Shown in pieces: positions 1 to 9,825 of a DNA stretch of 64,000 nt. The translations under genes were made by a program, and so were the position numbers. The stretch is taken from NCBI GenBank assembly GCA_947462335.1, contig OX381717.1, positions 43,319,523 to 43,383,522 of the forward strand, written 5' to 3'. The notes beneath the pieces are model-generated. The model ran no database searches. It had not been told where the DNA came from and worked only from the letters and a program-made list of their open reading frames with translations. Position 1 is the first letter of the stretch. Each line of letters opens with the position of its first letter. Source of the stretch: Harmothoe impar. Its lineage: Eukaryota > Annelida > Polychaeta > Phyllodocida > Polynoidae.

Positions 1-764
1 CTAAAATTACCCTATATTGTCCTGCAGTTTAAGGATATGAATATAATTCTAATCTTATTTCAATACTAATTGGTGAAATTCAACTTTGAATCACATCTAG
101 CATTTTTCGACCTAATCAGAGAGTCCTCATTATTACTTTGAAAAACATTAGCTTCCCAGAGAGATTGAATGCCCTCACTGCCCGCATAATTTACATGTCT
201 ACAGCATTGAGGGGTGGGCCGCACCCTCCTGGTAGTCTAGGCCTACTGGTGTAAGTCATATTGCCTTGCCGGGGGTTCTTTTGGTCCTCTTGAGTACTAC
301 AATTATTAAACATGGTAATCCTGGGGACTATATGCATAGTGTTAGGCCTATATATGTGTAGTCCCCATGACTATGACTGTAGTCCTCAGGACTATGAAAA
401 ATAGGCCATGAATGTATCTTTTGAATAGTTTCTGGCAGAACTGTGCATAGGCCTACCTATTATGGTCCGCGGGACTACATGTATAGTCCCCAAGACTACA
501 TGTATTGTCCCCAGGACTACACCCATGTATAGTCCCAGGGCTACACATAACCCTAGTAAGGACTGAACCAATGTCACGGATAGATCTTTCAAAGCAATGC
601 ACCTTCAATTTATTTTGCAGTACAGTGTGAACCACAGTCTATTTAATGTCGTATAAATGTAAATGGTAATTCTAAGATGCTAGCAGTGCCAGTGCAGAAT
701 GAGCAACCTTGACATAATACTGTAAATACGAATGGTAAACAGGCAAAGTAATAGTTCTCCTTAC
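1..764. other. Intron or flank with a short tandem repeat
   Basis: No convincing exon was found. About 340-550 holds diverged copies of a roughly 16-base unit built around GTCCCCAGGACTACAT. This stretch lies downstream of the minus-strand GTPase exon and should be its following intron; the rest of the GTPase fold (G4/G5) would be expected beyond the left edge. Confidence 0.5.
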
Positions 765-1220
765 CTTCTGCAACTCATAAAGTTTAGCATAGGCTTTTTT
801 TTCACCCTTCAACTCATTGAGTCCAGGAGAATCAAACACATTGAGCTTCACGTTGCCTACTTTGACATCCTTGGACTGCAGTAGATGAGTAACGGATTTG
901 GCACTATCACTAACCCTGAATGTATCTTTTCCAAGAATAAGATTCCCAAGGGAACTCTTTCCTGCACCCATTTTACCCACAAAGACACAGGTAAACTCTC
1001 CCGAATCAAGACCAGCGGGCGTCACATCTCCAAATCGTCTATCAATAAATTTCTTGCGATTAAGAATGTAGTTCTCATAATTCATGCCCATTCCAAGAAT
1101 AGACTCAAATTCATCATTTGTGACTGCTGGGTATTTGTCAAACAAATCAACATGGCCACTATCACGTAGTTCTTGTTGCGCTTCTTCAGAGAGAAGTGTG
1201 TGTGGTTTGATGAAGTCAAC
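765..1220 (-). CDS. Internal exon of an AIG1/GIMAP-type GTPase
   Basis: The 152 codons run from an acceptor (TTTTTTCCAG, just above 1220) to a donor (GTAAGG, just below 765), in phase 0 at both ends. The protein shows the P-loop GKMGAGKSSLGN (G1), a threonine in the switch I area (SVTHLL, G2) and DSPG (G3), preceded by about 70 residues of charged helical sequence. This is the first half of an AIG1/GIMAP-like or related septin-like GTPase domain, which binds GTP and in animals is linked to immunity and cell survival. The G4 motif would lie in the next exon, outside the window. Death-domain exons sit on the same strand at 54655-56690 and may be upstream exons of the same gene, but the phases do not join directly. 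Confidence 0.85.
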
Positions 1221-1574
1221 CTGGAAAAAACATAACAAGCTATCGGAATACGGCCCACAATAAGGTCGTAATGTCAGGAACTGTATAGACAGTCTCTTAG
1301 TAAATTAGTCATATGGACTGAAATTGCACCTTTGTGAGAAAAGTATATTTGTCAAAGAAGTCTAGTTCCTCACTGGTGTGTAATTTATCCTGGATTTCAT
1401 TACCGAGTAATCAATTCATTTCAATTCAATTCAATTTTTTTAAATTTTAATTGCATTCAGGGGATGGAATGGTACTAGTTGTCCGGGTTCAAAGCAACAT
1501 ATTACAGTTTGACATTATCCATTTCAATATATAGTATGAATAGCATATATCCATTTGCTTTTTAACAAAACAAA
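1221..1574. other. Intronic sequence upstream of the GTPase exon
   Basis: AT-rich, with a short ATTCA-type simple repeat near 1411-1440. No exon or RNA gene is visible. It ends near the presumed 5' end of the LINE, whose exact boundary I cannot place. Confidence 0.4.
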
Positions 1575-3908
1575 TTTGAATGGCCGCCGTACGTGACTGA
1601 CGTGTTGCGCGACGCTCCTCACATATCTAGGGATTAATCTGGTCCACACATCTAGGATAATGATAGGAATCGCCCAGGGACTAAATAAAGTGACTTAGGT
1701 CACTCATCACGGACATTTGGAATCATATATTACCTTATATGTGAATTATGACCAGGAAGGCCCGCAAGCTGGAGCGAAGGGCAGCAAAGGAGGCCCTACT
1801 TGTACTGCCAGCCTTTGCTCCCCTACTCCGCCACCAGAAGGGCATTACTGAGGTAGGTGTACAGCACCTACCACCTTCAAACACCCCCAAGAGGCAAAGG
1901 AGCGCTAGTGGTATTTCAGACCTAGCAAACTCCAGCCCATCGGAAATTTCACCCATACACAAAAAGAACCGGTATGAACTTTTGAATAATACGATGGTTG
2001 CTAGGGACGCCCCGGCCATTGTGGCTGCTACCCAGGCCCCCAGCAACCAGCCCGGTCCCCAAGTGCAACAGCCGACAACAAAGGTACTCGGCCAACATGT
2101 ATACAATCACTCAACTGCCTTGATTGACTTACCCCCTGAGTCACTTAGGGTAAACAATGATCTCCCTCCTACAGCCTACACCACCGGAGTGACTGGGCTG
2201 GGAGAGGAGGATCACCAACACCTGCTATCAAACACTCCCAATTTTACCAACTACCTATTGGGTAATGAAACTGCAGGTAACTACCAGCCGCCAACTGGGA
2301 ACCCCATAGCCGACTTCAGAGATGCCCTGAGTGCATCTATCAACTATGGGGACTACCGCTCGGAGCCAGGTGGGACTGACCGCACACCCCCGGCTAGCCC
2401 TGACGCCACCGGCTATCCTGCCGCCCAGTGGACGGATGCCGGAGGTGCGCCTGCATACTCACACCCCGGCCAACTGTGGTCGGCCCCCCCGCCCCCACAC
2501 CACCGCCCAGGCCTCTACACACATGGCTCTCGCCCAACTATAGCATACCCCTCCGCTCTCATGTCAACAATAACAGAGCCACGTGCTCCCACTGGGGGCA
2601 TGCTGATCCCGCCACCAGACAACACCGCCTACAAAGACACCATGGATACCAGACTCCTTGCCATGGTATCCCATATACATGACAATATGGCCGAAAAAAT
2701 CCATATCAATGAGGGTATGGCCAACCTACAGAGTAACTTTGACTCCAAACTTGCCTCGCTATCTTCTGATCTCAAGAGTCAACTTACTGGCCTAGGAGGA
2801 AGGATGGCCATGTGTGAAAACAACATAGGCCGTCATCACGATGAACTGTCCGCTGATATAAAGCATGTCCGGGAAGAAAACAAAGCCTCCCTGGACTCCC
2901 TACAAGCGAGACACCAATCTCTCTCCAGTAAGCTTGACGCCCACCTCACGGAATTTAATACGCTGAAAAAGGCTGTCACGGGTCTGGAAGGCGCCAGAGC
3001 AAAGGCCAATATAGCTCAGGCTGCCAACCAAAACCGAGGCTACTCAGCCTCTCTTGTAGAGGGCGTACCACGACTACCAGCCCCAGCTGCCAACGCCCCA
3101 CCCCCTTCACACAAAACAGCCCCGCCCACTACCTTTAATGTAGTAGTGGTTGGTCTAAAGAAGGGTAAAGATGAGGACATCTTCACAACCTGGGGCAAAA
3201 TCAAAACTGCCCTTGGTATACAGCTGCCTCCCACAGAGCTATCATCAATTGTCCGCATAGGGAGACAGGGTAAAAAACCGCAACCCATTATGATCGCTTT
3301 TAATAAGCCTGAAACCCAGCTCCTGGTTCTGTCTCTCAGAGACAGAATACGCTCACTAAGCGACGAGAAACATAAAGTGTATCTCAATCCAGATGAGTCC
3401 CGAGAGACCAGACTGAACCGGTATAAGCTCAGGACAATCTACAACCACATCAAGGAATGGGACGTAGGGGCTTCCTTAACCCTTGATGGCCTCATCCTTA
3501 ACGGGTCACTCTACCCACCGACAGACTCTGCCATCCAGTCTATAGACAGTGTCTTCAAGCCAATAGGCATGGATATGCCAAAAGGCCAGCTGGCACTTCT
3601 TAGTGCCAAACCCCGCCCATCCTCTCGTCCTCATGCTCCACTGCACCATGCAGCGCCAACAAATACCAATGCATCCACTGCACCCCCCCCACAGCCCCAC
3701 CCACACCCTCAGACACACTCACATCAACATCCGCCAAACCAACAACCAGGCACAACACACAAACATACACCACCCCACCAAGCACCTACCACTGCCCTAC
3801 CACTGGGCCCGCCACCAGTACTACTACAGAGACCACCCACCCTCCCTCCCCCCTGCCATAAACAATCCCCACCCACTGGACGACAGCAGACCATACCCCC
3901 ACTCATGG
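1575..3908 (+). mobile_element. LINE retrotransposon, 5' piece (5' UTR and first part of ORF1)
   Basis: First of three collinear pieces of one LINE copy, continuing at 7529-9825 and 48588-about 52740. It holds a short GC-rich leader (from about 1575) and most of ORF1. The right end is exact: the 8-bp target duplication ACTCATGG at 3901-3908 marks the point where a DNA transposon entered. The left end is a guess from the change to GC-rich sequence; no LINE target duplication was found. Confidence 0.75.
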
Positions 3909-3940
3909 TAGGGGGGGAGCTTATTCAGCCAAATTGGTGA
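1748..3940 (+). CDS. LINE ORF1 protein, N-terminal part (coiled coil plus RRM-like domain)
   Basis: LINE ORF1 proteins bind the element's RNA as oligomers and act as chaperones in target-primed reverse transcription. Seen here: residues 1-300 are low-complexity and proline/threonine-rich; about 300-425 form a predicted coiled coil (heptad-like, few prolines); about 460-600 resemble the ORF1 RRM, opening with TFNVVVVGLKKG and containing a RIGRQGKK segment followed by the hydrophobic IMIAF; about 620-718 are proline/histidine-rich. No CCHC knuckles are visible. The open frame runs to 3940, but everything after 3908 is transposon sequence. In the uninterrupted element the frame passes from residue 720 (Met at 3905) into the NADAR segment at 7533. 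The start is the first ATG after stops in the leader. Confidence 0.85.
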   Translation: MTRKARKLERRAAKEALLVLPAFAPLLRHQKGITEVGVQHLPPSNTPKRQRSASGISDLANSSPSEISPIHKKNRYELLNNTMVARDAPAIVAATQAPSNQPGPQVQQPTTKVLGQHVYNHSTALIDLPPESLRVNNDLPPTAYTTGVTGLGEEDHQHLLSNTPNFTNYLLGNETAGNYQPPTGNPIADFRDALSASINYGDYRSEPGGTDRTPPASPDATGYPAAQWTDAGGAPAYSHPGQLWSAPPPPHHRPGLYTHGSRPTIAYPSALMSTITEPRAPTGGMLIPPPDNTAYKDTMDTRLLAMVSHIHDNMAEKIHINEGMANLQSNFDSKLASLSSDLKSQLTGLGGRMAMCENNIGRHHDELSADIKHVREENKASLDSLQARHQSLSSKLDAHLTEFNTLKKAVTGLEGARAKANIAQAANQNRGYSASLVEGVPRLPAPAANAPPPSHKTAPPTTFNVVVVGLKKGKDEDIFTTWGKIKTALGIQLPPTELSSIVRIGRQGKKPQPIMIAFNKPETQLLVLSLRDRIRSLSDEKHKVYLNPDESRETRLNRYKLRTIYNHIKEWDVGASLTLDGLILNGSLYPPTDSAIQSIDSVFKPIGMDMPKGQLALLSAKPRPSSRPHAPLHHAAPTNTNASTAPPPQPHPHPQTHSHQHPPNQQPGTTHKHTPPHQAPTTALPLGPPPVLLQRPPTLPPPCHKQSPPTGRQQTIPPLMVGGELIQPNW
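3901..3908 (+). repeat. Target-site duplication, left copy (ACTCATGG)
   Basis: Identical 8 bases occur at 7529-7536. They flank the 3.6-kb inverted-repeat element exactly. Neighbouring C runs leave a one- or two-base uncertainty. An 8-bp duplication fits hAT-type integration. Confidence 0.9.
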
Positions 3941-4625
3941 TGCAATACCCGCAACCAACTTAAAAGATGCTATCCATCATGAGAAACATGAATCTGGCCT
4001 TCGTTTTTGAATTTGAGATTCCTAACCCCCCCGTACGCCCCCTCCGAAGATAAAAAGTATTTAATTAATTAATTAAATACCATTTAAAATTATTTCTGAA
4101 AAATCTGTGCATAAAACATGTATATAACCACTTGTAGCTGATGTATAAAAATAGTCAGCATGAAATTGAACCATTTTTAGTCATGTGGAGAATCCAATAT
4201 GGCCGCCAACTGTTAAAAATGACCCATTTTTCCCTTCTTTTGGAACAAAACCCGTACAAAACCATCTTGCAGTCATGTACAAATGTAGTCAGCAGGAAAG
4301 TGAACTACCATTAGATATTTCAAGAATCCAAGATGGCCGCCAAGTGAAAAAAATACATTTTTTAATATTTTTTTAAGTATCTTCGCATTGAACCTGTATA
4401 CAACCACATTGTATTGATGTATAACAATTGTCAGCATGAAAGTGAACTATGTTTAGATATGTCATTAATCCAAGATGGCCGCCAAATTGAAAAAAACACA
4501 TTTTTTCAAAAACCTTTTAATACAAGATTCCTGGACAAAACCACTTGTTGGGGGACATATAAAAATAGTCAGCATGGAACTGAACTATTCTCAGACATGA
4601 AAAAATCCCAGATGGCCACCCTGTT
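3909..4625. repeat. Left inverted arm with about four tandem subterminal units
   Basis: After a unique terminal part of about 160 bp, units of 134-142 bp repeat; each contains AAAATAGTCAGCATGAA-like sequence and ends near GATGGCCGCCAA (GGCCGCC at 4201, 4335 and 4477; a variant at 4614). The terminal part includes the palindrome-like TTAATTAATTAATTAA. Repeated units of this kind at transposon ends often serve as transposase-binding sites (inference). Confidence 0.85.
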
Positions 4626-4937
4626 AATAAAACATCAGTATTTCATATCCTCTCAGGTAAAATGTCAAATATCACTGCCTGTACTGTATACTAATATATT
4701 AATTCTAATACTTATACTAATATCTAATTCCTGTGAGCCTATAATTATTATGAGCCTTAAGAGAAGGGACAAATGTTAGACATGGTTTAGGTCATCATGG
4801 TAAATGTTACCTGAACAAAGACAGACTGATGAAGACGCTGTTAAGAATTTAATCACCTCAGATCAAAGATAAGAATGGCACCCTGTCTTTAGGCCTCTCG
4901 GATTGTAGGCCATTTCACTCACCCGAACATAGGTGAT

Positions 4938-5165
4938 ACTAACGTCTGAGTATGGTCTATATTAACGTTCGAGTATGGTTCATACGAACATCTGAGCATG
5001 GTCCATACTAACCTCTGAGTATGGTCCATACTAGTGTCCGATCCCTGGCCATACTAACGTCCGATCCCTGGCCATACTAACGTCAGATCCCTGGCCATAC
5101 TAACATCCGATCCCTGGCCCTACTAACTTCCGAACACAGCTCATACTAACATCCGAGTATAGCCT
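4938..5165. repeat. Minisatellite inside the 3.6-kb transposon
   Basis: About nine diverged copies of a unit of about 23-26 bp around CATACTAACGTCCGATCCCTGG. An inverted version of the same words follows at about 5166-5225. Confidence 0.8.
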
Positions 5166-5380
5166 GTGATCGGACATTACTTTGGCCAGAGATCGAATGT
5201 TAGTATGGCTAGGGATCGGACGTGGGGGACATGGACTATTGTCCGGAGGGCCTATAGTCATGGGGACCGATTGTCTAAGGGCCTATTGTCAGGGGGGCCA
5301 GTCCGGTTGTCCCAGGGCCGATTGTCAGGAGAGCCCCCGGCCCGGACACCTGTTTAGCTATGTAGCAAAGTGGCTGGCTC

Positions 5381-6905
5381 TCAGTTTTGACCAAAGCTGT
5401 TCAGATCTATGAGGGAAACATCAGACTTTAAGGAGACATTGTCAAGAAAGATCTTTAAGTTTGTTGCAATAGGCAGCTTCTTGTGGTCCCTCAGCAGGCG
5501 GAACAGATCACTTGTTTTTGGCACGGTTAGAGATGTGCCCCTTGCAAATCTCACCTCTAGATAGAACCTTTCCTCCTTTTTCTTTGAACGGGTCCTGAGA
5601 TACATATCCACTTCCTTGGAGGAACTGAATGGTCGTTCCATCCTCCTTAGGTCATCGAGATCTTTCAATGTACGCCTAGCAACTAGAATATTTCTAGCTT
5701 CTTTTTGTTCTATTCTGGGCTCTCAGGTCTGTTTGTTTTGATTTCCATTCCAGTTTTAGTTCAGGTATGGGCCCATTCTTTTTTACCAAAGCCTTGAAGC
5801 CCCCAGATGGCAATTTCTCCTAGAGATCATATGCCTTTGCCTACACTACCAAGGAAGACAGTCTCCAGGTGTTTACTTCCTATGACGCCTAGCTCATAAT
5901 TTTCTAGTTCTACCTCTCCTTCTGATTTTATTTTATTGATAGGTACATGTTCAAGTTTCTCTTGATGCATTGAGGAAAGCATGTTTTCACTCTGTGGATC
6001 ACATTCACCAAATCCAAAGATATTCCCCTTTTGCTTCTGAAACCCACGGGCTAGTTCAGGTAAAAGCATGGCCAATACCTTTAACCAGTGGCCGATACTC
6101 ATTCGCTGTTTTCTTAATGGTTTCACAGATGTCATCATCGCAGCTTGTACTTTGAAACCTTTCATCAGACACAAATTTGAATGCTATCAAGAAGATCTAC
6201 TGGCTCTGTGGATGAAAGATCAAAATAGAGCTGCTGGGAAGCTGGTATCAGGGTCGAGTAGGTTGTGCTAGTGCAATTTTGTTAATGACAAGAAAGGCTC
6301 AGTCATGCGAATACCAATTAGAGCGCCCACACAGAACATGACCTTGAGAAGTTCAAGTTTGATGAAACAGCGAACGATGCATGCCAGTTGATTCGTCACA
6401 TGCACAAACTTTTCAATGAAGTGAGATAGATCATGATAGTGATATGTCATCACAGCACATGTAATAGTGAGTCCATTGAACCTCTCATCTTTGAGGCTTA
6501 CTGATTTGTTTTTGTGGTGCAATGAAGTCATCAAATTCCTCAACCTTGGTCCAGGGTTTACTGTCAAAGTCATGATTTATCAAGCGAGTCATGCAGTCCA
6601 AGCCTTGAGTGGTAACAAAGTTAGCATTGGAAGATGCATGGCCGCCAATTTACAAGAAAGCTAGAATATATCTTGTTCCTGCCCATGGTATCTCTATGTC
6701 TACCCATTGCCTAGTTATCATGTGATTACATATAAGGGATTGGTGCACATTGCAAAACAGATGGCAAGGCACATTATCAGTTTCAAGTTCATCGGCCACC
6801 ATTTTTTGTACTTTCAAATTGTGCGAAGTCTGGTCAGTCATGACAAAATCTATCCTGTCATGCAGTTCTTTGGCATCCACACCACTAACTATTTTTAAGA
6901 TGTCC
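5381..6905 (-). pseudogene. Decayed transposase-like ORF of the 3.6-kb transposon
   Basis: Open fragments in different minus-strand frames read in order from high to low coordinates: 6650-6905 (with DRIDFVMTDQTSHNLKVQK and a following CNVH), 6268-6573 (VSLKDERFNGLTITCAV, then a LELLKVMFCVGALIG stretch), 5827-6174 and 5381-5668. Order and spacing fit one protein broken by frameshifts. The D-x-T-x-H-N and CNVH words recall a large family of uncharacterised, probably transposon-derived proteins in marine invertebrates; this is from memory and not a firm assignment. Confidence 0.6.
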
Positions 6906-6954
6906 CCCAAAGAGTGGTTTTGTCCAGAAATCTTAAAAAGTAAAAAAAGTATTG

Positions 6955-7528
6955 TTTTTTCAATTGGCGGCCATCTTGGATTAATGACATATCTAAACAT
7001 AGTTCACTTTCATGCTGACTATTGTTATACATCAATACAATGTGGTTGTATACAGGTTCAATGCGAAGATACTTAAAAAAAACAAAAAATATGTATTTTT
7101 TTCACTTGGCGGCCATCTTGGATTCTTGAAATATCTAATAGTAGTTCACTTTCCTGCTGACTACATTTGAACATGACTGCAAGATGGTTTTGTACAGGTT
7201 TTGTTCCAAAAAAAGGGAAAAATGGGTCATTTTTAATAGTTGGCGGCCATATTGGATTCTCCACATGACTAAAAATGGTTCAATTTCATGCTGACTATTT
7301 TTATACATCAGCTACAAGTGGTAATATACATGTTTTATGCACAGATTTTTCAGAAATAATTTTAAATGGTATTTAATTAATTAATTAAATACTTTTTATC
7401 TTCGGAGGGGGTGTACGGGGGGGTTAGGAATCTCAAATTCAAAAACGAAGGCCAGATTCATGTTTCTCATGATGGATAGCATCTTTTAAGTTGGTTGCGG
7501 CAAAAAATTTGGTCTAAGCTCCCCCCCC
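6955..7528. repeat. Right inverted arm with three tandem subterminal units
   Basis: Reverse complement of the left arm, with GGCGGCC at 6966, 7108 and 7242, then the TTAATTAATTAATTAA segment and the G/C-run terminus. It is one unit shorter than the left arm. Confidence 0.87.
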
Positions 7529-7536
7529 ACTCATGG
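7529..7536 (+). repeat. Target-site duplication, right copy (ACTCATGG)
   Basis: Matches 3901-3908. The ATG within it (7533) only looks like a start codon for the NADAR segment: it is the duplicated copy of a Met codon inside ORF1. Confidence 0.9.
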
Positions 7537-8456
7537 ACCTGCGGGTAAAACAAGCTATGCCCACCAAACCAAACACCCGCCCACACCACCCCCCCCACCC
7601 CCCCCCGGGAGGTGAAGACCCCTCAATCATTATAACCTCACCACCCACTCCAACACTCAATGTGAAACCAATTTCATCATCCACCCCTGCACCAAAATAC
7701 AAACACCCTGCCCGGCCCACTCATGCGCCACCACCCAATAGTGGCCCTCCTGCTGAGGGCCTACACCCTAGCACAGCCCCCACCAAAAACCCCCGCCCCT
7801 CCACCACCTACATCAATCTCCACAAACAGAAGCGTGCTAAGATTGTACAAACCAATCTCGGCATTGCCTTCAGTGGGGAATCAGCTTGGCTCAGTAACTT
7901 TTACCCTGCCAAGATTGACATAGAAGTTGATGGAGTAATGAAAACATTCTGCTCAGTAGAACAAGCATACCAATTCACCAAGGCGCGCTACTGTTCTGAT
8001 CAATCTGCCGCCCAGGACATACTCGACGAGAGTAGGGCACCTCTCAATAAATCGAGAGGGAACCAAGTTGATGAATATGGCACTGATTGGTACCTTCACA
8101 GGATAACCTACATCAGGCGTTTCGCCACACAGAAGTATGTCCAGCACTCAGAATTACGTCACAGACTGTTTCTCACTGGGAATGCCCCACTCCTAGAATG
8201 CTGCCGGGACACCTACTGGGCTATTGACATGCCCTTCAATGTGACCCAGCTTGTCTCTGCCACACACTTCACAGGCCGAAACATTATGGGACTTCTGCTC
8301 ATGAGCATACGACACGAGTTATCTCTTGTCTACAAGTACTGTGCAGCAAATCCAGCTGACCAACCAAGACCGGTGGATCTGGCAAGGTTCCAAAACCCAC
8401 CGCCGCCCACCCGCCCGCGCCACCTGACGGCACTAGGACGAAACACTCACCGCTAA
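7533..8456 (+). CDS. LINE ORF1 C-terminal part with a NADAR domain
   Basis: Residues 1-105 are a proline-rich linker; about 108-265 form a NADAR (YbiA/DUF1768-like) domain: FSGESAWLSNFYPAKI, then FCSVEQAYQFTKARYC with the conserved Glu, a KSRGNQV segment, the RFATQKYVQHSELRHRLFL helix region and the closing CCRDTYWAI. Known NADAR proteins are N-glycosidases, acting on riboflavin intermediates or, in some DarT-linked systems, removing ADP-ribose from guanine in nucleic acid. The frame before the ATG at 7533 is that of ORF1 at 3905, so this is the end of ORF1, not an independent gene. A role in reversing ADP-ribosylation of LINE nucleic acid is inference. YWAI in place of the usual WGIG is a deviation. 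Confidence 0.88.
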   Translation: MDLRVKQAMPTKPNTRPHHPPHPPPGGEDPSIIITSPPTPTLNVKPISSSTPAPKYKHPARPTHAPPPNSGPPAEGLHPSTAPTKNPRPSTTYINLHKQKRAKIVQTNLGIAFSGESAWLSNFYPAKIDIEVDGVMKTFCSVEQAYQFTKARYCSDQSAAQDILDESRAPLNKSRGNQVDEYGTDWYLHRITYIRRFATQKYVQHSELRHRLFLTGNAPLLECCRDTYWAIDMPFNVTQLVSATHFTGRNIMGLLLMSIRHELSLVYKYCAANPADQPRPVDLARFQNPPPPTRPRHLTALGRNTHR

Positions 8457-8764
8457 ACTGAGTAATCCCACAGCACAGTGTAATGCCACACAGCACGGCG
8501 CTGTCAGACTATATACTGTTGTATTGCACTGTATTGTATTGAATGCTACATGTCACCTGTATTAAAATTAAAATAGATTGTAGTTGAAAGCTGCATCCCA
8601 TGTTAGAAAGCATAAAATAATCCATGTAACCTAGCTACTGTTTTCATAAATACACGGTACTAATTGCCATGTAACACGGTATTGTATTGAGACTGTACTA
8701 TAATATATATTGTTTTCTGAAACCATCTATCATTAATAGTACTTCATAAAGCTACACACTCATC
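8457..8764 (+). other. Spacer between LINE ORF1 and the SGNH ORF
   Basis: AT-rich, with repeated GTATTGTATTG-like words. No ORF or clear regulatory signal seen. Confidence 0.4.
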
Positions 8765-9403
8765 ATGAGTCTACTCTATATTGGTGACTCCAGAATTAGA
8801 GATGTTGAAGAATATCTTACACCCGGGCATTATTACACCACTGTATGCAAAGGTGGTGCCCGCCTAGACAGACTCAGCACAATGATATACCAACGCTTAA
8901 GTGCTGGTGAACATTACACTGGCATATACATAGCTGGAGGTATATGCGATCTCCTGGCTTACGACGACTCTAGGCGCTCTTGCATCTGCTACACTGGTGA
9001 CGCACACCGGTTCAAACAGAACTTCCTCCAAAAGCTGCATCTTATCTCGCATAAAGTGCATCAGATAGCGCCAGGCGTACCGGTGATTTATGTGCCCATT
9101 TATAGTGCATCACTCTCGACCATGAACGGTCAACCAGCCTACCCACATGAACAGCAGGCTGAACTTGAGAGAATAGTCATCAGGCTTAATGCAGCCATCT
9201 ACTCGATCAATGCATCGAATATGTACTATACACCCAGAATTGATAAATTGGTCCATGAATGGCATTCAAGGGTGCATCTCTACGAGTATCACTATGACCT
9301 CCTAAGGGATGGCCTACATCCGACTGTCACCATGGCCCAACATTGTGCCAGGGAATTGATGGCTGCAGCAGCCTTCAATAGGGCACTGCATCACCATTTC
9401 TAA
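8765..9403 (+). CDS. LINE-encoded SGNH/GDSL-type hydrolase-like protein
   Basis: A 212-residue ORF starting at the ATG in ATCATGAGTC. Block I is LLYIGDSRIRD with the presumed nucleophile Ser; GGICDL lies where block III (usually GxND) is expected; the C-terminal RDGLHPT supplies the Asp-x-x-His pair. Together these indicate an SGNH hydrolase/esterase fold. Esterase domains are known in ORF1 proteins of some CR1/L2-group LINEs, where they are thought to contact membranes or lipids. Here the domain is a free ORF between ORF1 and ORF2. Loss of the block III Asn raises doubt about catalysis. Confidence 0.82.
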   Translation: MSLLYIGDSRIRDVEEYLTPGHYYTTVCKGGARLDRLSTMIYQRLSAGEHYTGIYIAGGICDLLAYDDSRRSCICYTGDAHRFKQNFLQKLHLISHKVHQIAPGVPVIYVPIYSASLSTMNGQPAYPHEQQAELERIVIRLNAAIYSINASNMYYTPRIDKLVHEWHSRVHLYEYHYDLLRDGLHPTVTMAQHCARELMAAAAFNRALHHHF

Positions 9404-9817
9404 ATCACCACTTCTAAATAAGCTGCTATACAGTCTATAAGTCTATAGCATTCTATAGTATAGTACTTTATTTATTTTGACCATTGAGTGTAATGAAACT
9501 GAGCCATATATGACGCTGTCCTATATCCATGTTCACTCATATATGTGTAGATCCTTAACTAGCTGTCATGAAATGTACATGTTTATCACTAAGTGTGAGT
9601 TTGGTGTCATACATATATTATACACCACTCGTCACATATCACTGTATTACATCATCTATCTCCCATATGGAAAATCCATGTATCTTTTCTGATGCGGATT
9701 GACCTCCTTAGCTATTTCTCTCCTCTATATGATATTATTGGTATATAACGTGTTGCCATGGAATGTACATGACTATCTCTTAGTATGAATTAGGTGTCAT
9801 ATATTGACACCGCTCAT

Positions 9818-9825
9818 CACATATC
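9818..9825 (+). repeat. Probable target-site duplication of the 38.8-kb element, left copy
   Basis: CACATATC stands just before the terminal inverted repeat. The far side has CAGTATC (48581-48587), followed by ACTGTG, the sequence that follows CACATATC in the preceding LINE spacer unit (about 9631). The right copy has therefore probably lost one base and changed another. Confidence 0.6.

Larger units (their letters stand above)
3909..7528. mobile_element. 3.6-kb DNA transposon with long inverted arms, probably hAT-like, inserted in LINE ORF1
   Basis: The element begins TAGGGGGGGAGCTTA and ends in the near inverted copy TAAGCTCCCCCCCC, between 8-bp duplications. About 570-700 bp at each end are inverted copies of each other, made of tandem units of about 140 bp. 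The interior holds a minisatellite (about 4938-5165) and minus-strand remains of a transposase-like protein (5381-6905). Superfamily: the 8-bp duplication and TAGGG-type ends suggest hAT, but the protein remnant was not matched with certainty to hAT transposases. Confidence 0.88.
7529..9825 (+). mobile_element. LINE retrotransposon, middle piece (ORF1 end, SGNH ORF, spacer repeats)
   Basis: Contains the NADAR end of ORF1, the SGNH ORF and a spacer with units of about 188 bp: the words around GAAATGTACATG at about 9569 recur at about 9757. The second unit is cut at 9825 and resumes at 48588, on the far side of the 38.8-kb element. The motif ATCCATGTATCTTTTCTGAT (near 9674) occurs again near 48621 and 48862, tying the two halves together. 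Confidence 0.85.

Noticed and set aside
7533..7535. ATG at 7533 as the start of an independent NADAR gene
   Set aside because: It lies within the 8-bp target duplication and corresponds to an internal Met of LINE ORF1.
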